A stretch of 64,000 nt of DNA from Pseudomonas sp. VD-NE ins (GTDB lineage: Bacteria; Pseudomonadota; Gammaproteobacteria; Pseudomonadales; Pseudomonadaceae), in NCBI RefSeq assembly GCF_031882575.1, contig NZ_CP134772.1, forward strand, positions 6,632,055-6,696,054. Direction: 5' to 3'. The notes beneath the pieces were generated by a model. The model was given only the letters and a program-made list of their open reading frames with translations. It ran no database searches and was not told where the DNA came from. A program made the position numbers and the translations under genes. Every line of letters begins with the position of its first letter. The first letter of the stretch is position 1. Of this stretch, positions 50,158 to 58,996 are shown piece by piece.

Positions 50158-51108
50158 ATGTATGAAGCCTTGGGTGATCTGTCGCTCGACCTGCTCCGCG
50201 CGTTCGAAGCGGCGGCTCGGCAGCGCAGTTTTACTGCGGCCGCGGTTGAGCTTGGCACCACGCAACCGGCGATCAGCCAGCAGATCAAACGGCTGGAAGA
50301 ACAGCTCGGCACGCGGCTGTTTGACCGAATCTACCGAGGCATCGAACTGACCGAAGTCGGCGCGATACTGTTTGAGCAAGTTTCCTTAGGTTTGCAGAAT
50401 ATCGACGCGGGATTGAGCGCGATCAGCGCACAACAGCAGCATGAGGTGCTGCAAGTCGCCACCGATTTTGCCTTCGCCGCTTATTGGTTAATGCCACGCT
50501 TGCACCGTTTTCACCAAGCCAATCCGCAGGTTGACGTGAGCCTGGTGACCAGCGAACGCAACCACAACATGCTGCGCACCGACATCGATGTGGCGATCCT
50601 GTTTGGCGATGGGCGTTTTAAACAGGGCGAAAGCCATTGGCTGTTCAGCGAAGAAGTATTCCCGGTGTGCAGTCCGCAGTTGCTCAAGGATCGCGCCCTG
50701 CCCCTGCCTGTTCAGGCGTTACTGGAGTTTCCGTTGTTGCACCTGCGCGGGGAAAACAGCAGCAACTGGTTTGACTGGAGTGGTCTGTTCCGTGAACTCG
50801 GTATCAATACACCGCCAGCGCCGGGGCAATTGCGCTTCGACAATTACACGCTGTTGATTCAAGCGGCGATTGGCGGCCAAGGCGTGGCGATTGGCTGGCG
50901 CCACCTTGTGGATAACTTGCTGAGTCAGGGGTTGCTGTGCCGACCCATTGCCGAAACGACCCTGTCGCGCCTCGGTTATTACGTCGTGCTGCCGCAACGC
51001 AAACGTCGGGGCGCGCTGATTCAGCAGTTTGTCGATTGGTTGATGGCGGAACAGGCGAGCAGTGCTGAGTCGCTTAATGGACTCGCACTGCCTTCGATCG
51101 CGGTTTGA
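50158..51108 (+). CDS. betR: LysR-family regulator of choline-sulfate utilisation
   Basis: A 316-residue LysR transcription factor. The N-terminal winged helix has SFTAAAVELGTTQPAISQQIKRLEEQLGTRLF. The co-inducer domain follows (ATDFAFAAYWLMPRLHRF, DVAILFGDGRF). It is divergent from betC-choX, the classic arrangement for a regulator of that operon, and matches PA0032. The inducer is presumably choline-O-sulfate or choline. It contains an exact DnaA box (50907). Confidence 0.85.
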   Translation: MYEALGDLSLDLLRAFEAAARQRSFTAAAVELGTTQPAISQQIKRLEEQLGTRLFDRIYRGIELTEVGAILFEQVSLGLQNIDAGLSAISAQQQHEVLQVATDFAFAAYWLMPRLHRFHQANPQVDVSLVTSERNHNMLRTDIDVAILFGDGRFKQGESHWLFSEEVFPVCSPQLLKDRALPLPVQALLEFPLLHLRGENSSNWFDWSGLFRELGINTPPAPGQLRFDNYTLLIQAAIGGQGVAIGWRHLVDNLLSQGLLCRPIAETTLSRLGYYVVLPQRKRRGALIQQFVDWLMAEQASSAESLNGLALPSIAV

Positions 51109-51113
51109 AAGTC

Positions 51114-51187
51114 AAAAGATCGCAGCCTGCGGCAGCTCCTACATCTGGAACGCGGTCCCCTGTAGCTGCCGAAGGCTGCGATCTTTT
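51114..51187. repeat. REPIN (GATCGCAGCC class)
   Basis: Arms 51114-51142 and 51161-51187 are inverted and of the same class as 20735. The right arm runs into the TAA stop of the leftward gene that follows, so the repeat end supplies part of that stop codon. Confidence 0.85.
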
Positions 51188-51851
51188 ACGAATCTGCAGC
51201 CGCCACGAAATTCACATGCTGACCCACATGCAGATTCAACCGCAGCTCATCAGCAATCCCCACCGCCACGCGGTTCAAACGCTCCAGCGGTTCGGCCAGA
51301 CCCGGTTCGAGATTGCCGCCAACCTGACTGAAATGCTCAATGGTCAGCCCGGCCACACCGTGCGGCGCATTCACCAGCGTCCAGTGCAGCGGGCTGCTTT
51401 GCACGGCTTCGAGAATTTCTTCGGCGGCATGGCGTTGCAGGCGATCATCGACATCCGGCTCATCGAGCACGGCAAAATCCCCCACCAGAAACAGCCGCGA
51501 AACATTGGCCGCTTGCAGGCCATCGACCAACGCGTCGACGGCCAACACCTGCTCGACCGGGCCGAGCACGACCGAGCGTTCCACATGATCGCTGCTGAAC
51601 GGCAAGCCCGGCGCATCCAGTAAACAGATGACCGCCGAGCTGCCCGCCACACTCTGATTGACCCGCTCCAGATCGAACAGATCGCCCGTTTTGGTGCGCA
51701 AGCCAGGACGCGGCGCCAGTGCGGTCAAATCGTCGAGAATGGCAATGACTTCATGCTGACGGCGCAGCAATTCAGCCATCAACGCGCTGCCCAGGCTACT
51801 CATGGCACCATAGAGCACCACTTTTACCGCCGGGGTTTCGGCATTTTTCAT
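51186..51851 (-). CDS. NAD(P)-binding Rossmann-fold protein (NmrA/SDR-like)
   Basis: A 221-residue protein with an N-terminal dinucleotide loop VVLYGAMSSLGSALMAELLRR (GxxxxxG spacing) and an atypical SDR layout (SSPLHWTLVNAPHG). It is the kind often annotated as NAD-dependent epimerase or NmrA-like. The substrate is unknown. Its stop overlaps the end of a REPIN. It is divergent from the DOPA-dioxygenase-like gene. Confidence 0.7.
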   Translation of the reverse strand: MKNAETPAVKVVLYGAMSSLGSALMAELLRRQHEVIAILDDLTALAPRPGLRTKTGDLFDLERVNQSVAGSSAVICLLDAPGLPFSSDHVERSVVLGPVEQVLAVDALVDGLQAANVSRLFLVGDFAVLDEPDVDDRLQRHAAEEILEAVQSSPLHWTLVNAPHGVAGLTIEHFSQVGGNLEPGLAEPLERLNRVAVGIADELRLNLHVGQHVNFVAAADS

Positions 51852-51933
51852 GGCTGATCCCTTTTGTTATCCCTTGTATGGCGTGTGACATACGGGCAAC
51901 GCCGAGGGTTCGAACCGATTCAGAGGCTTTCAG

Positions 51934-52260
51934 ATGCAAGCGATCAAGGGTTACCACGCCCACGTCTATTTCGACGCCGGCACCATCGAGCAGGCGCGGG
52001 CCTTGTGCGAGCAGGCTGCGCAGTTGTTTGCGTTGAAGATGGGCCGGGTTCACGAGCGCCCGGTCGGGCCGCATCCGGACTGGAGTTGCCAGTTGGCCTT
52101 CGGCCCTGAGCTGATCGGTGATGTGCTGCCATGGCTGGCGCTCAATCGCAAAGGCCTGGTGGTGTTTCTGCACCCGGACACGGGGGATGATTTGCTCGAC
52201 CACACCGAGCATGCGATCTGGATGGGAGCGATTCGGCCGCTGAATCTGTCTGTTTTCTGA
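51934..52260 (+). CDS. DOPA 4,5-dioxygenase family protein
   Basis: A 108-residue protein matching the small DOPA-4,5-dioxygenase-like family. GYHAHVYFD near the N-terminus and HERPVGPHPDWSCQLAF carry the conserved histidines, followed by GLVVFLHPDTGDDLLDHTEHAIWMG split over the C-terminal half. Fungal homologues cleave catechol rings in betalain synthesis, but the bacterial role is unknown. Its stop directly abuts the stop of the convergent GFA gene with no spacer. Confidence 0.85.
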   Translation: MQAIKGYHAHVYFDAGTIEQARALCEQAAQLFALKMGRVHERPVGPHPDWSCQLAFGPELIGDVLPWLALNRKGLVVFLHPDTGDDLLDHTEHAIWMGAIRPLNLSVF

Positions 52261-52662
52261 TCAGATCGTTTCTTCGGCTTCGCCCGGCAAATGCTCGTCC
52301 AGATGCAGCCAGGGCAATTGGCTGTCGGTCCAGATATGTCGCTCGGCCGGCGCCAGTTGCGGCTGATCAAGAGTAGCGATGGTCACGTCGATGCTCTCGG
52401 GGCTGAGTAATGTCACCAGCGTCAGTTGCGCGCCGCAGTTCGGGCAGAAGAACCGCGCGCAACTGGCCGACGAGTCATAGCGCGACGGCGCCGCGGCCAG
52501 CCACTGGAAATTTGCCGCCGGCACGGTGATCCATGTGGTGACGATGCCACCGCTGACTCGGCGACAAATCGAACAATGGCAATGGGCGATATCCTGCAAC
52601 GCCCCGCTGAACTGATAACGAATGTGTCCGCAGTGGCAGCCGCCGCTGTGCAATTCGCTCAT
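52261..52662 (-). CDS. GFA-family zinc-binding protein
   Basis: A 133-residue glutathione-dependent formaldehyde-activating-like protein. Zinc-binding cysteines are seen in GGCHCGHIRY, AHCHCSICRRVSG and FFCPNCGAQL. The family includes many proteins with no proven activity on formaldehyde. I chose the ATG at 52662 (MSELHSGGCHCG), which has GGAGGG upstream. Confidence 0.88.
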   Translation of the reverse strand: MSELHSGGCHCGHIRYQFSGALQDIAHCHCSICRRVSGGIVTTWITVPAANFQWLAAAPSRYDSSASCARFFCPNCGAQLTLVTLLSPESIDVTIATLDQPQLAPAERHIWTDSQLPWLHLDEHLPGEAEETI

Positions 52663-52985
52663 GGTCAAAGCCCTCCTTCCCGCGTTCATTGACTCTGATT
52701 AGCATCCGACGACCGGTTGACCGTTCACCCAAAGCTTTCTTCAGCGAAAGGTAGCTGAAAGCTTCCCCGATTAGCATCGCCTCCACTTCCGGCAACAGAC
52801 CGGTTGGCCAACGCGTGTGATACCTCGCACGAACGGCCCAATTAACAACAACAATGGTGATTCTGATGTCCTCTGTAGCCCGCCTTTGCGCTGTCCCTCC
52901 GCCCGTACGTCTCGTGCTTCCCGTTCTGCGCTGATCCCACTCGATCTGCTCATCTAACTAGCCGCGCTACGCCTGGAGTATTCCC
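52663..52985. other. Intergenic region before the CitMHS transporter
   Basis: This stretch holds the divergent promoters of the GFA gene and the transporter. I see GATTAGCATC twice (near 52698 and 52770) and an imperfect hairpin (AAGCTTTC at 52732, GCTGAAAGCTT at 52754). A 22-codon frame at 52866-52934 lacks a ribosome site and I do not call it a gene. Confidence 0.4.
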
Positions 52986-54293
52986 ATGCTGACTTTCCTT
53001 GGCTTCGCCATGGTCATCACGTTCATGTTCCTGATCATGACCAAGCGCCTGTCCGCGCTGATCGCTCTGATCATCATCCCGATTGTCTTCGCCCTGTTCG
53101 GCGGTTTTGCACCGAAGATCGGTCCGATGATGCTCGAAGGCATCACCAAGCTCGCGCCGACTGGCGTGATGCTGATGTTCGCCATTCTCTATTTCGCCCT
53201 GATGATCGACTCCGGCCTGTTCGACCCGGCCGTGCGCAAGATTCTCAAACTGGTCAAGGGCGACCCGCTGAAGGTTTCGGTCGGCACCGCCGTACTGGCG
53301 CTCGTCGTTTCCCTCGATGGTGACGGCGCGACCACTTACATGATCTGCGTGGCCGCCATGCTGCCGCTGTACAGCCGCATTGGCATGAGCCCGCGGATCA
53401 TGGCCGGTCTGATCATTCTCGCCGGTGGCGTGATGAACATGACCCCGTGGGGTGGCCCGACTGCCCGTGCCGCGAGTGCGTTGCATGTCGACCCGTCGGA
53501 CATTTTCGTGCCGATGATCCCGGCGATGGCCGCGGGCGTGGTGGCGATTCTGCTGATCGCTTATTTCTACGGTAAACGTGAACGTGCGCGTCTGGGTGAG
53601 CTGCATCTGGCCGGCGACGAGATTGATCACAGCGAAATCAGCGTCTCGCAATTCCCCGATGCCCGTCGTCCGAAACTGATCTGGTTCAACGGCGCACTGA
53701 CCTTCGGCCTGATGTGCACCCTGATCGCCGGCCTGTTGCCGTTGCCCGTGCTGTTCATGGTCGCGTTCAGTATTGCCATGATCGTCAACTACCCTTGCCT
53801 GCAGATGCAGAAGGATCGCGTCGCCGCTCACGCCGGCAGCGTGCTGGCAGTGGTCGGGCTGATCTTTGCGGCGGGTATCTTCACCGGTATCCTGAGCGGC
53901 ACCGGCATGGTCGATGCGATGTCGAAGAGCCTGTTGGCAGTGATTCCGGATTTCCTCGGCCCGTATCTGGCCGTGATCACGGCGCTAGTGAGCATGCCGT
54001 TCACCTTCTTCATGTCCAACGATGCGTTCTACTATGGCGTGTTGCCGGTGTTGGCCGAAGCCGCCAGCCACTACGGGATCACCGCAGTGGAAATGGCCCG
54101 TGCCTCGATCGTCGGTCAGCCCGTCCACTTGCTGAGCCCGTTGGTGCCATCGACGTATCTGTTGGTAGCCCTGGCTGGCATCGATTTCGGTGACCACCAG
54201 CGTTTCACCCTGAAATGGGCGATCCTGGTTTGTATCTGCATCCTGATTGCTGCACTGCTGTTGGGGACTTTCCCGGTGTTCAGCACTCTATAA
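52986..54293 (+). CDS. CitMHS family citrate/H+ (metal-citrate) transporter
   Basis: A 435-residue protein with about 12 membrane helices, starting MLTFLGFAMVITFMFLIMTK. Signature regions are SLDGDGATTYMICVAAMLPL, GGVMNMTPWGGPTARAA, FFMSNDAFYYGVLPVLAE and GQPVHLLSPLVPSTYLL. CitMHS proteins import citrate complexed with Mg2+ or Ca2+ by proton symport. The exact organic acid is not assignable. GGAG precedes the ATG, and no regulator is adjacent. Confidence 0.9.
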   Translation: MLTFLGFAMVITFMFLIMTKRLSALIALIIIPIVFALFGGFAPKIGPMMLEGITKLAPTGVMLMFAILYFALMIDSGLFDPAVRKILKLVKGDPLKVSVGTAVLALVVSLDGDGATTYMICVAAMLPLYSRIGMSPRIMAGLIILAGGVMNMTPWGGPTARAASALHVDPSDIFVPMIPAMAAGVVAILLIAYFYGKRERARLGELHLAGDEIDHSEISVSQFPDARRPKLIWFNGALTFGLMCTLIAGLLPLPVLFMVAFSIAMIVNYPCLQMQKDRVAAHAGSVLAVVGLIFAAGIFTGILSGTGMVDAMSKSLLAVIPDFLGPYLAVITALVSMPFTFFMSNDAFYYGVLPVLAEAASHYGITAVEMARASIVGQPVHLLSPLVPSTYLLVALAGIDFGDHQRFTLKWAILVCICILIAALLLGTFPVFSTL

Positions 54294-54313
54294 GCCCAAG
54301 ACTCACCGTTTCG

Positions 54314-54349
54314 GGTCCTGGCTTCGCGGTTTGAAGCCCGGACCTTTTT
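54314..54349 (+). terminator. Terminator after the CitMHS transporter
   Basis: A 12-bp stem with one mismatch (GGTCCTGGCTTC region 54314-54325 paired with 54333-54344), a 7-base loop and TTTTT lie between the transporter stop and terC. Confidence 0.85.
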
Positions 54350-54378
54350 CGGTTTAACAATCGCTCAAAGGAATACAC

Positions 54379-55146
54379 ATGGAATGGCTGACCAACCCCG
54401 AAATCTGGGTTGCCTTCTTCACCCTGACCGCCCTGGAAATCGTCCTCGGCATCGATAACATCATCATGATTTCGATCCTGGTCAGCCGCATGCCCAAACA
54501 CATGCAGCAGCGCACCCGGATCTTCGGTCTTGGCCTGGCCATGATCACCCGTATCCTGTTGCTGCTGTCGATCACTTGGGTCATGCGCCTCACCGCCGAC
54601 CTGTTCGAAGTGTTCGGCCAAGGCATTTCCGGCCGCGACCTGATCCTGTTCTTCGGTGGTCTGTTCCTGCTGTGGAAGAGCTCGCAAGAGATGTACCACG
54701 CGCTGGAAGGCGAAGACGAAAGCGACGACACCCCGGGTGGCAAGGGTGGCAACTTCCTCTACACCATCATCCAGATCGCGATCATCGACATCGTCTTCTC
54801 GCTGGATTCGGTGATCACTGCAGTGGGTATGGTTTCCCATGTGCCGGTGATGGTCGCGGCGATTGTCGTGGCGGTGCTGGTGATGATGCTGGCCTCGGGC
54901 AAGATCAGCGAGTTCATCGACAAGCATCCGTCGCTGAAGATGCTGGCGCTGTCGTTCCTGCTGGTGGTCGGTACCGTGCTGATTGCCGAATCGTTCGACG
55001 TGCATGTGCCGAAGGGCTACGTCTACTTCGCCATGGCGTTCTCGCTGGCGGTGGAAGCGATCAACATCAAGCTGCGCGGCGCAATGGCCAAGAAAAAACA
55101 GCAGCAAGACCCGGTGAAACTGCGCAAGGACATCCCGGGCCAGTAA
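54379..55146 (+). CDS. TerC family integral membrane protein
   Basis: A 255-residue protein with seven predicted membrane helices. The two conserved acidic motifs are EIVLGIDNIIMISIL (residues 21-35) and FSLDSVITAVGM near residue 140. TerC proteins are linked to tellurite resistance and manganese or calcium export. This version lacks tellurite-operon neighbours, so metal handling is the safer inference. Confidence 0.9.
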   Translation: MEWLTNPEIWVAFFTLTALEIVLGIDNIIMISILVSRMPKHMQQRTRIFGLGLAMITRILLLLSITWVMRLTADLFEVFGQGISGRDLILFFGGLFLLWKSSQEMYHALEGEDESDDTPGGKGGNFLYTIIQIAIIDIVFSLDSVITAVGMVSHVPVMVAAIVVAVLVMMLASGKISEFIDKHPSLKMLALSFLLVVGTVLIAESFDVHVPKGYVYFAMAFSLAVEAINIKLRGAMAKKKQQQDPVKLRKDIPGQ

Positions 55147-55176
55147 CCCGGTAGTCCAGACGCACGCAATACCCCT

Positions 55177-55264
55177 GTGGGAGCGAGCTTGCTCGCGAAG
55201 GCTTCGTGTCAGTCGACAGAAATGTTGGCTGGCCCACCGCTTTCGCGAGCAGGCTCGCTCCCAC
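55177..55264. repeat. REPIN (GAGCGAGC class)
   Basis: Arms 55177-55199 and 55242-55264 are inverted, differing at one central base (TTGCTCGC versus CTGCTCGC core). It lies just after terC. Confidence 0.9.
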
Positions 55265-55299
55265 ATTTGTTTGTGCAACGTTCAGGCACTGCGGACCTT

Positions 55300-55387
55300 G
55301 TGGGAGCTGGCATGCCAGCGATAGCGGAGTGTCTGGCGACATCAATGTTGGTTGTGCCGACGCCATCGCTGGCAAGCCAGCTCCCAC
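55300..55387. repeat. REPIN (GAGCTGGCNTGCCAGC class)
   Basis: Arms 55300-55322 and 55365-55387 carry the core GAGCTGGC/GCCAGCGAT. It stands 35 bases from the preceding GAGCGAGC-class element, so two classes are in tandem. Bases 55388-55578 show nothing else I recognise except the ribosome site of the next gene. Confidence 0.9.
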
Positions 55388-55578
55388 AGGGGGCGGCGTC
55401 GATTTAAATGGGAGTGCATGAAGTGCTTTTCATGACACTTTTGTTTCAATCCACACTTTAGCTGTGCAATGCTGGCGCCCAGACCGTTAGCCAACTACAG
55501 CTTAAGTATCAAAAACGTAGAAACCGCGCGGTACCGTCAACTTGCCTCTCTGAGGCACTGCTAATACAGGGGGTCTGC

Positions 55579-57237
55579 ATGCTCACCCTGCTCAATCTGC
55601 TTTCCGCCGTCGCCCTGCTGATCTGGGGCACGCACATCGTCCGAACCGGCATCCTGCGGGTGTACGGCACCAACCTGCGCCATGTGATTGGCCAGAACAT
55701 GTCCAAGCGTTGGCTCGCCTTCGTCGCCGGCATCGTCGTGACGGCGATGGTGCAGAGCAGCAACGCCACTGCCATGCTCGTCACTTCCTTCGTCGGCCAG
55801 GGCCTGATGGCGCTGACCCCGGCGCTGGCGACCATGCTCGGTGCCGACGTCGGTACCGCGCTGATGGCGCGGGTGTTGACGTTCGACCTGTCGTGGCTGT
55901 CGCCGCTGCTGATTTTTCTCGGGGTGATTTTCTTTCTGTCGCGCAAGCAGACGCGCCTTGGGCAGATGGGCCGGGTGTCCATCGGGCTGGGGCTGATCAT
56001 TCTCGCGCTGCAATTGATCGTTGAGGCCGCCGCGCCGATCACCCATGCGCAAGGTGTGAAGGTGATTTTCGCCTCGCTGACCGGTGACATCCTCCTCGAC
56101 GCCTTGGTTGGCGCGTTGTTCGCGATGATTTCCTACTCGAGCCTCGCGGCCGTGCTGCTCACCGCGACCCTGGCCGGTGCTGCGGTCATCAGTTTGCCGG
56201 TAGCAATCGGTCTGGTGATCGGCGCCAACATCGGCAGCGGCATTCTCGCCTTTATGAGCACCAGCATGCAGAACGCCGCCGGCCGGCAAGTGGCGCTGGG
56301 CAGTCTGTTGTACAAATTGATCGGCCTGCTGCTGATCATCCCGGTGCTCGACCCGCTGGTGCACTGGATCGACAGCCTCGATTTCAGCCCGCAGGAAATG
56401 GTCATCGGCTTTCACCTGCTCTACAACACCGCGCGTTGCCTGATTCTGCTGCCGAGCGTCGGCCCGATGGCACGCCTCTGCGCGTGGCTGCTGCCGGAGC
56501 GCCCGGAGGTCAACGGCACCGCCAAACCGCGTCACCTCGACGCCACCGCATTGGTCACACCGAGTCTGGCATTGGCCAACGCCGCGCGGGAAACCCTGCG
56601 CATGGGCGATCTGCTCGACAACATGCTCGATGCCACCCTCGATGTGCTGCGCGGCAAGCAGACCGCCGTTACCCAGGAAATGCGCCGACTGACCGATGAC
56701 GTCGAAGCGCTGTACAGCGCAATCAAGCTGTACCTGGCGCAGATGCCCCGCGAAGACCTCGGCGAGCAGGACAGTCGGCGCTGGGCCGAGATCATCGAGC
56801 TGGCGATCAACCTGAAGCTGGCCGCCGACCTGATCGAACGCATGTTGCGCAAGATCCAGCAGCAGAAGACCTCGCAGCGGCGCTCTTTTTCCGAAGAAGG
56901 TCTGGAGGATCTGGCCGGGTTGCAGCAGCAACTGATTTCTAACCTGCGTCTGGGCCTGTCGGTATTCCTCAGTGGCGATCGTGAAAGCGCCCGGCAGTTG
57001 CTCCGCGAGAAACGCCGCTTTCGCGCACAGGAGCGCCGTCTGGCGCATGCGCATGTAAGCCGTTTGCAACGCAAGATTGTCCAGAGTCTGGAAACCAGTT
57101 CGTTGCACCTGGAGTTGATTGCCGACATGAAACGCTTGAATTCACTGTTTTGCGGCAGTGCGTATGTGGTGCTGGAAACGGCGGACACCGGGGCGCTGGC
57201 GGCGGATGATATTGCCGATATAACGCATTCGCCTTGA
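55579..57237 (+). CDS. Na+/phosphate cotransporter family protein with PhoU-like domain
   Basis: A 552-residue protein. The membrane part (about residues 1-305) holds the inverted-repeat QSS motifs (VQSSNATAMLVTSF and a second SYSSLAAVLL) and the matched GADVGTALMAR and GANIGSGILAF. The C-terminal 230 residues are helical and PhoU-like (LDNMLDATLDVLRG, LAADLIERMLRKIQ). Relatives such as YjbB move phosphate, usually outward. AGGGGG precedes the ATG. Confidence 0.88.
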   Translation: MLTLLNLLSAVALLIWGTHIVRTGILRVYGTNLRHVIGQNMSKRWLAFVAGIVVTAMVQSSNATAMLVTSFVGQGLMALTPALATMLGADVGTALMARVLTFDLSWLSPLLIFLGVIFFLSRKQTRLGQMGRVSIGLGLIILALQLIVEAAAPITHAQGVKVIFASLTGDILLDALVGALFAMISYSSLAAVLLTATLAGAAVISLPVAIGLVIGANIGSGILAFMSTSMQNAAGRQVALGSLLYKLIGLLLIIPVLDPLVHWIDSLDFSPQEMVIGFHLLYNTARCLILLPSVGPMARLCAWLLPERPEVNGTAKPRHLDATALVTPSLALANAARETLRMGDLLDNMLDATLDVLRGKQTAVTQEMRRLTDDVEALYSAIKLYLAQMPREDLGEQDSRRWAEIIELAINLKLAADLIERMLRKIQQQKTSQRRSFSEEGLEDLAGLQQQLISNLRLGLSVFLSGDRESARQLLREKRRFRAQERRLAHAHVSRLQRKIVQSLETSSLHLELIADMKRLNSLFCGSAYVVLETADTGALAADDIADITHSP

Positions 57238-57289
57238 ACGTCTGGGGTTAAGGTCAGTCAGTAACACAGAGTTCAGCCTCAAGGGCCTC

Positions 57290-57362
57290 ATCGCTGGCAA
57301 GCCAGCTCCCACAGGGTTTTGTGAACGCCGCAAATCCTTGTGGGAGCTGGCTTGCCAGCGAT
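57290..57362. repeat. REPIN (GAGCTGGCTTGCCAGC class)
   Basis: Inverted 23-base arms at 57290-57312 and 57340-57362, same class as 55300 and 63605. Confidence 0.9.
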
Positions 57363-57414
57363 GGGGTCCTGACTGACGACACGGATCTCCAAATCAGCCG
57401 TACGGAAGCCTGTT

Positions 57415-58806
57415 ATGCGTTGCCTGTTGTTCGCCTGTCTGTTGCTCGGTTCCCTGCCCGCCTTCGCCCTGGATCGTTTTCAGGTTGAAGGCTATGCACT
57501 GCCCAACGGTTTGCAGCTAATGCTCAAGCCCGGCACCGAACGGGGGCACGTGGCGATCCGGCTGGTGGTCGGCGTCGGCCTCGATGATTTCGACTGCGAT
57601 GACAAGGAGCTGCCGCACCTGCTTGAGCACTTGTTGTTCAGCGGCATCGACGCCACCGGCGAAGGGGGTCTGGAAGAACGCATGCAAGCGTTGGGCGGTG
57701 ACTGGAATGCCTTCACCAGCAACGCCGACACCACCTTCGTCATCGAAGCCCCGGCGAAAAACCAGCGTAAAGTGCTCGACCTGCTGCTCGCTCTGCTTAC
57801 GCAAACGCGCATCGACGACAACGCGATCAACGCCGCCAAACGTGTGGTCGAGCGCGAGGACGGCGGCCATTACACACGCCTGCAACGCTTTCTCGATCGT
57901 CAGGACCTTGGCCACACCGCGAGCAATCAGCTCGCCGTCGAACTGGGCCTGAAATGCCCCCAGCGTGCCGAGGTCAGTCACCTGACTCAGGAGCAACTGG
58001 AGAAGGTACGCAAGGCCTGGTACGCGCCAAACAACATGACGCTGATCGTCGTCGGCGAACTCGACAAACTGCTGCCGGCCTATCTGGAGCGCACTTGGGG
58101 CGCGCTCGAAGCAGTCGAGCCGAGCGAACACCGTGCGCTGCCGGACATCAGCACCCGCGCCGCCCATGAACGCACCCTCACCCGTGGCTTTATCGGCGAC
58201 AGTGCCAAGCTGCACTGGTTGGTGCCGGAGCCGGTGATTGATGATCAGTACGACCAGACCTTCGACATTCTCAAGGATTACCTCGACTGGGCGCTGTACC
58301 GACAGATCCGCCTCAATCACGGCTTGTCGTACGGGCCGTGGGCTGAGCGTGAGGTGTTTGGCGGCGTCGGTTTCATGAGCCTCAACGCCGATCTGGATCG
58401 CGATGACGTCGACGAAGCCATACAAGTGCTGGAAGACCTCAAGGCTGACCTGCTGAAAAACGGCCTCGACCCGGCTACGTTTGCCCGCATCAAACAGGCG
58501 TCCATCGCCCATCAGGCCTGGGCGGTGCAGGGCAACAGCGCGATGGCGGATTATTACTGGAGCGCCCTCGGCGATTACGAGGATGGCCGCTTTGCCAACC
58601 CGGCGCGGGAGCTGCAAGGGGTGACGCTGGAAGCGGCGAACAAGGCCATGCGTGAGTTGCTGTTGCAACCGGGGTATTTGCGGATCGAGAAGCCGTTGAT
58701 CAGTGATGATCAGGTGTTGTGGTTGAGCGCGGGTGGGTTGGGCCTGGTGTTGCTGGTCCTGATCGGTTGGCGTTTGCACCACCGTCGAAAACCCGCCGAA
58801 CACTAA
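57415..58806 (+). CDS. Membrane-anchored M16 family zinc metalloprotease
   Basis: A 463-residue protein. Signal peptide MRCLLFACLLLGSLPAFA is followed by an M16 catalytic domain with H68-x-x-E71-H72 (PHLLEHLLFSG) and a downstream Glu in VVEREDGG as third zinc ligand. The second half has an M16_C fold, including the RxxxxLxYG-like region RLNHGLSYGPWAE. A single C-terminal helix (VLWLSAGGLGLVLLVLIGW) then a basic tail (RLHHRRK) anchors it, probably with the protease in the periplasm. It is roughly half the length of insulysin-type M16A enzymes. Confidence 0.87.
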   Translation: MRCLLFACLLLGSLPAFALDRFQVEGYALPNGLQLMLKPGTERGHVAIRLVVGVGLDDFDCDDKELPHLLEHLLFSGIDATGEGGLEERMQALGGDWNAFTSNADTTFVIEAPAKNQRKVLDLLLALLTQTRIDDNAINAAKRVVEREDGGHYTRLQRFLDRQDLGHTASNQLAVELGLKCPQRAEVSHLTQEQLEKVRKAWYAPNNMTLIVVGELDKLLPAYLERTWGALEAVEPSEHRALPDISTRAAHERTLTRGFIGDSAKLHWLVPEPVIDDQYDQTFDILKDYLDWALYRQIRLNHGLSYGPWAEREVFGGVGFMSLNADLDRDDVDEAIQVLEDLKADLLKNGLDPATFARIKQASIAHQAWAVQGNSAMADYYWSALGDYEDGRFANPARELQGVTLEAANKAMRELLLQPGYLRIEKPLISDDQVLWLSAGGLGLVLLVLIGWRLHHRRKPAEH

Positions 58807-58810
58807 TCCT

Positions 58811-58898
58811 GTGGGAGCGAGCTTGCTCGCGAAAGCGGTGTGTCATTCAACAAATGTGGTGACTGACCCGCCGCCTTCGCGAGCAAGCTCGCTCCCAC
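58811..58898. repeat. REPIN (GAGCGAGCTTGCTCGC class)
   Basis: Inverted 23-base arms at 58811-58833 and 58876-58898, starting 4 bases after the M16 protease stop. Confidence 0.9.
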
Positions 58899-58996
58899 AG
58901 GGAAGGTGGTGAATTTACTGACCGGCAGCCTCGCCACAACGCCCGGCGGACGCTACTCTGTCGAGGTTTTTTCCTATCCAGTCGTGAACCGCCCAA

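Noticed and set aside
52866..52934. A 22-codon frame (MSSVARLCAVPPPV...) upstream of the CitMHS gene, considered as a leader peptide
   Set aside because: No ribosome site, unremarkable codons and no attenuator hairpin linked to it.
55177..55387. Closely spaced palindromes considered as a CRISPR array
   Set aside because: The units are inverted pairs of two different REP classes with unequal spacers, not regular direct repeats, and no cas genes are present.
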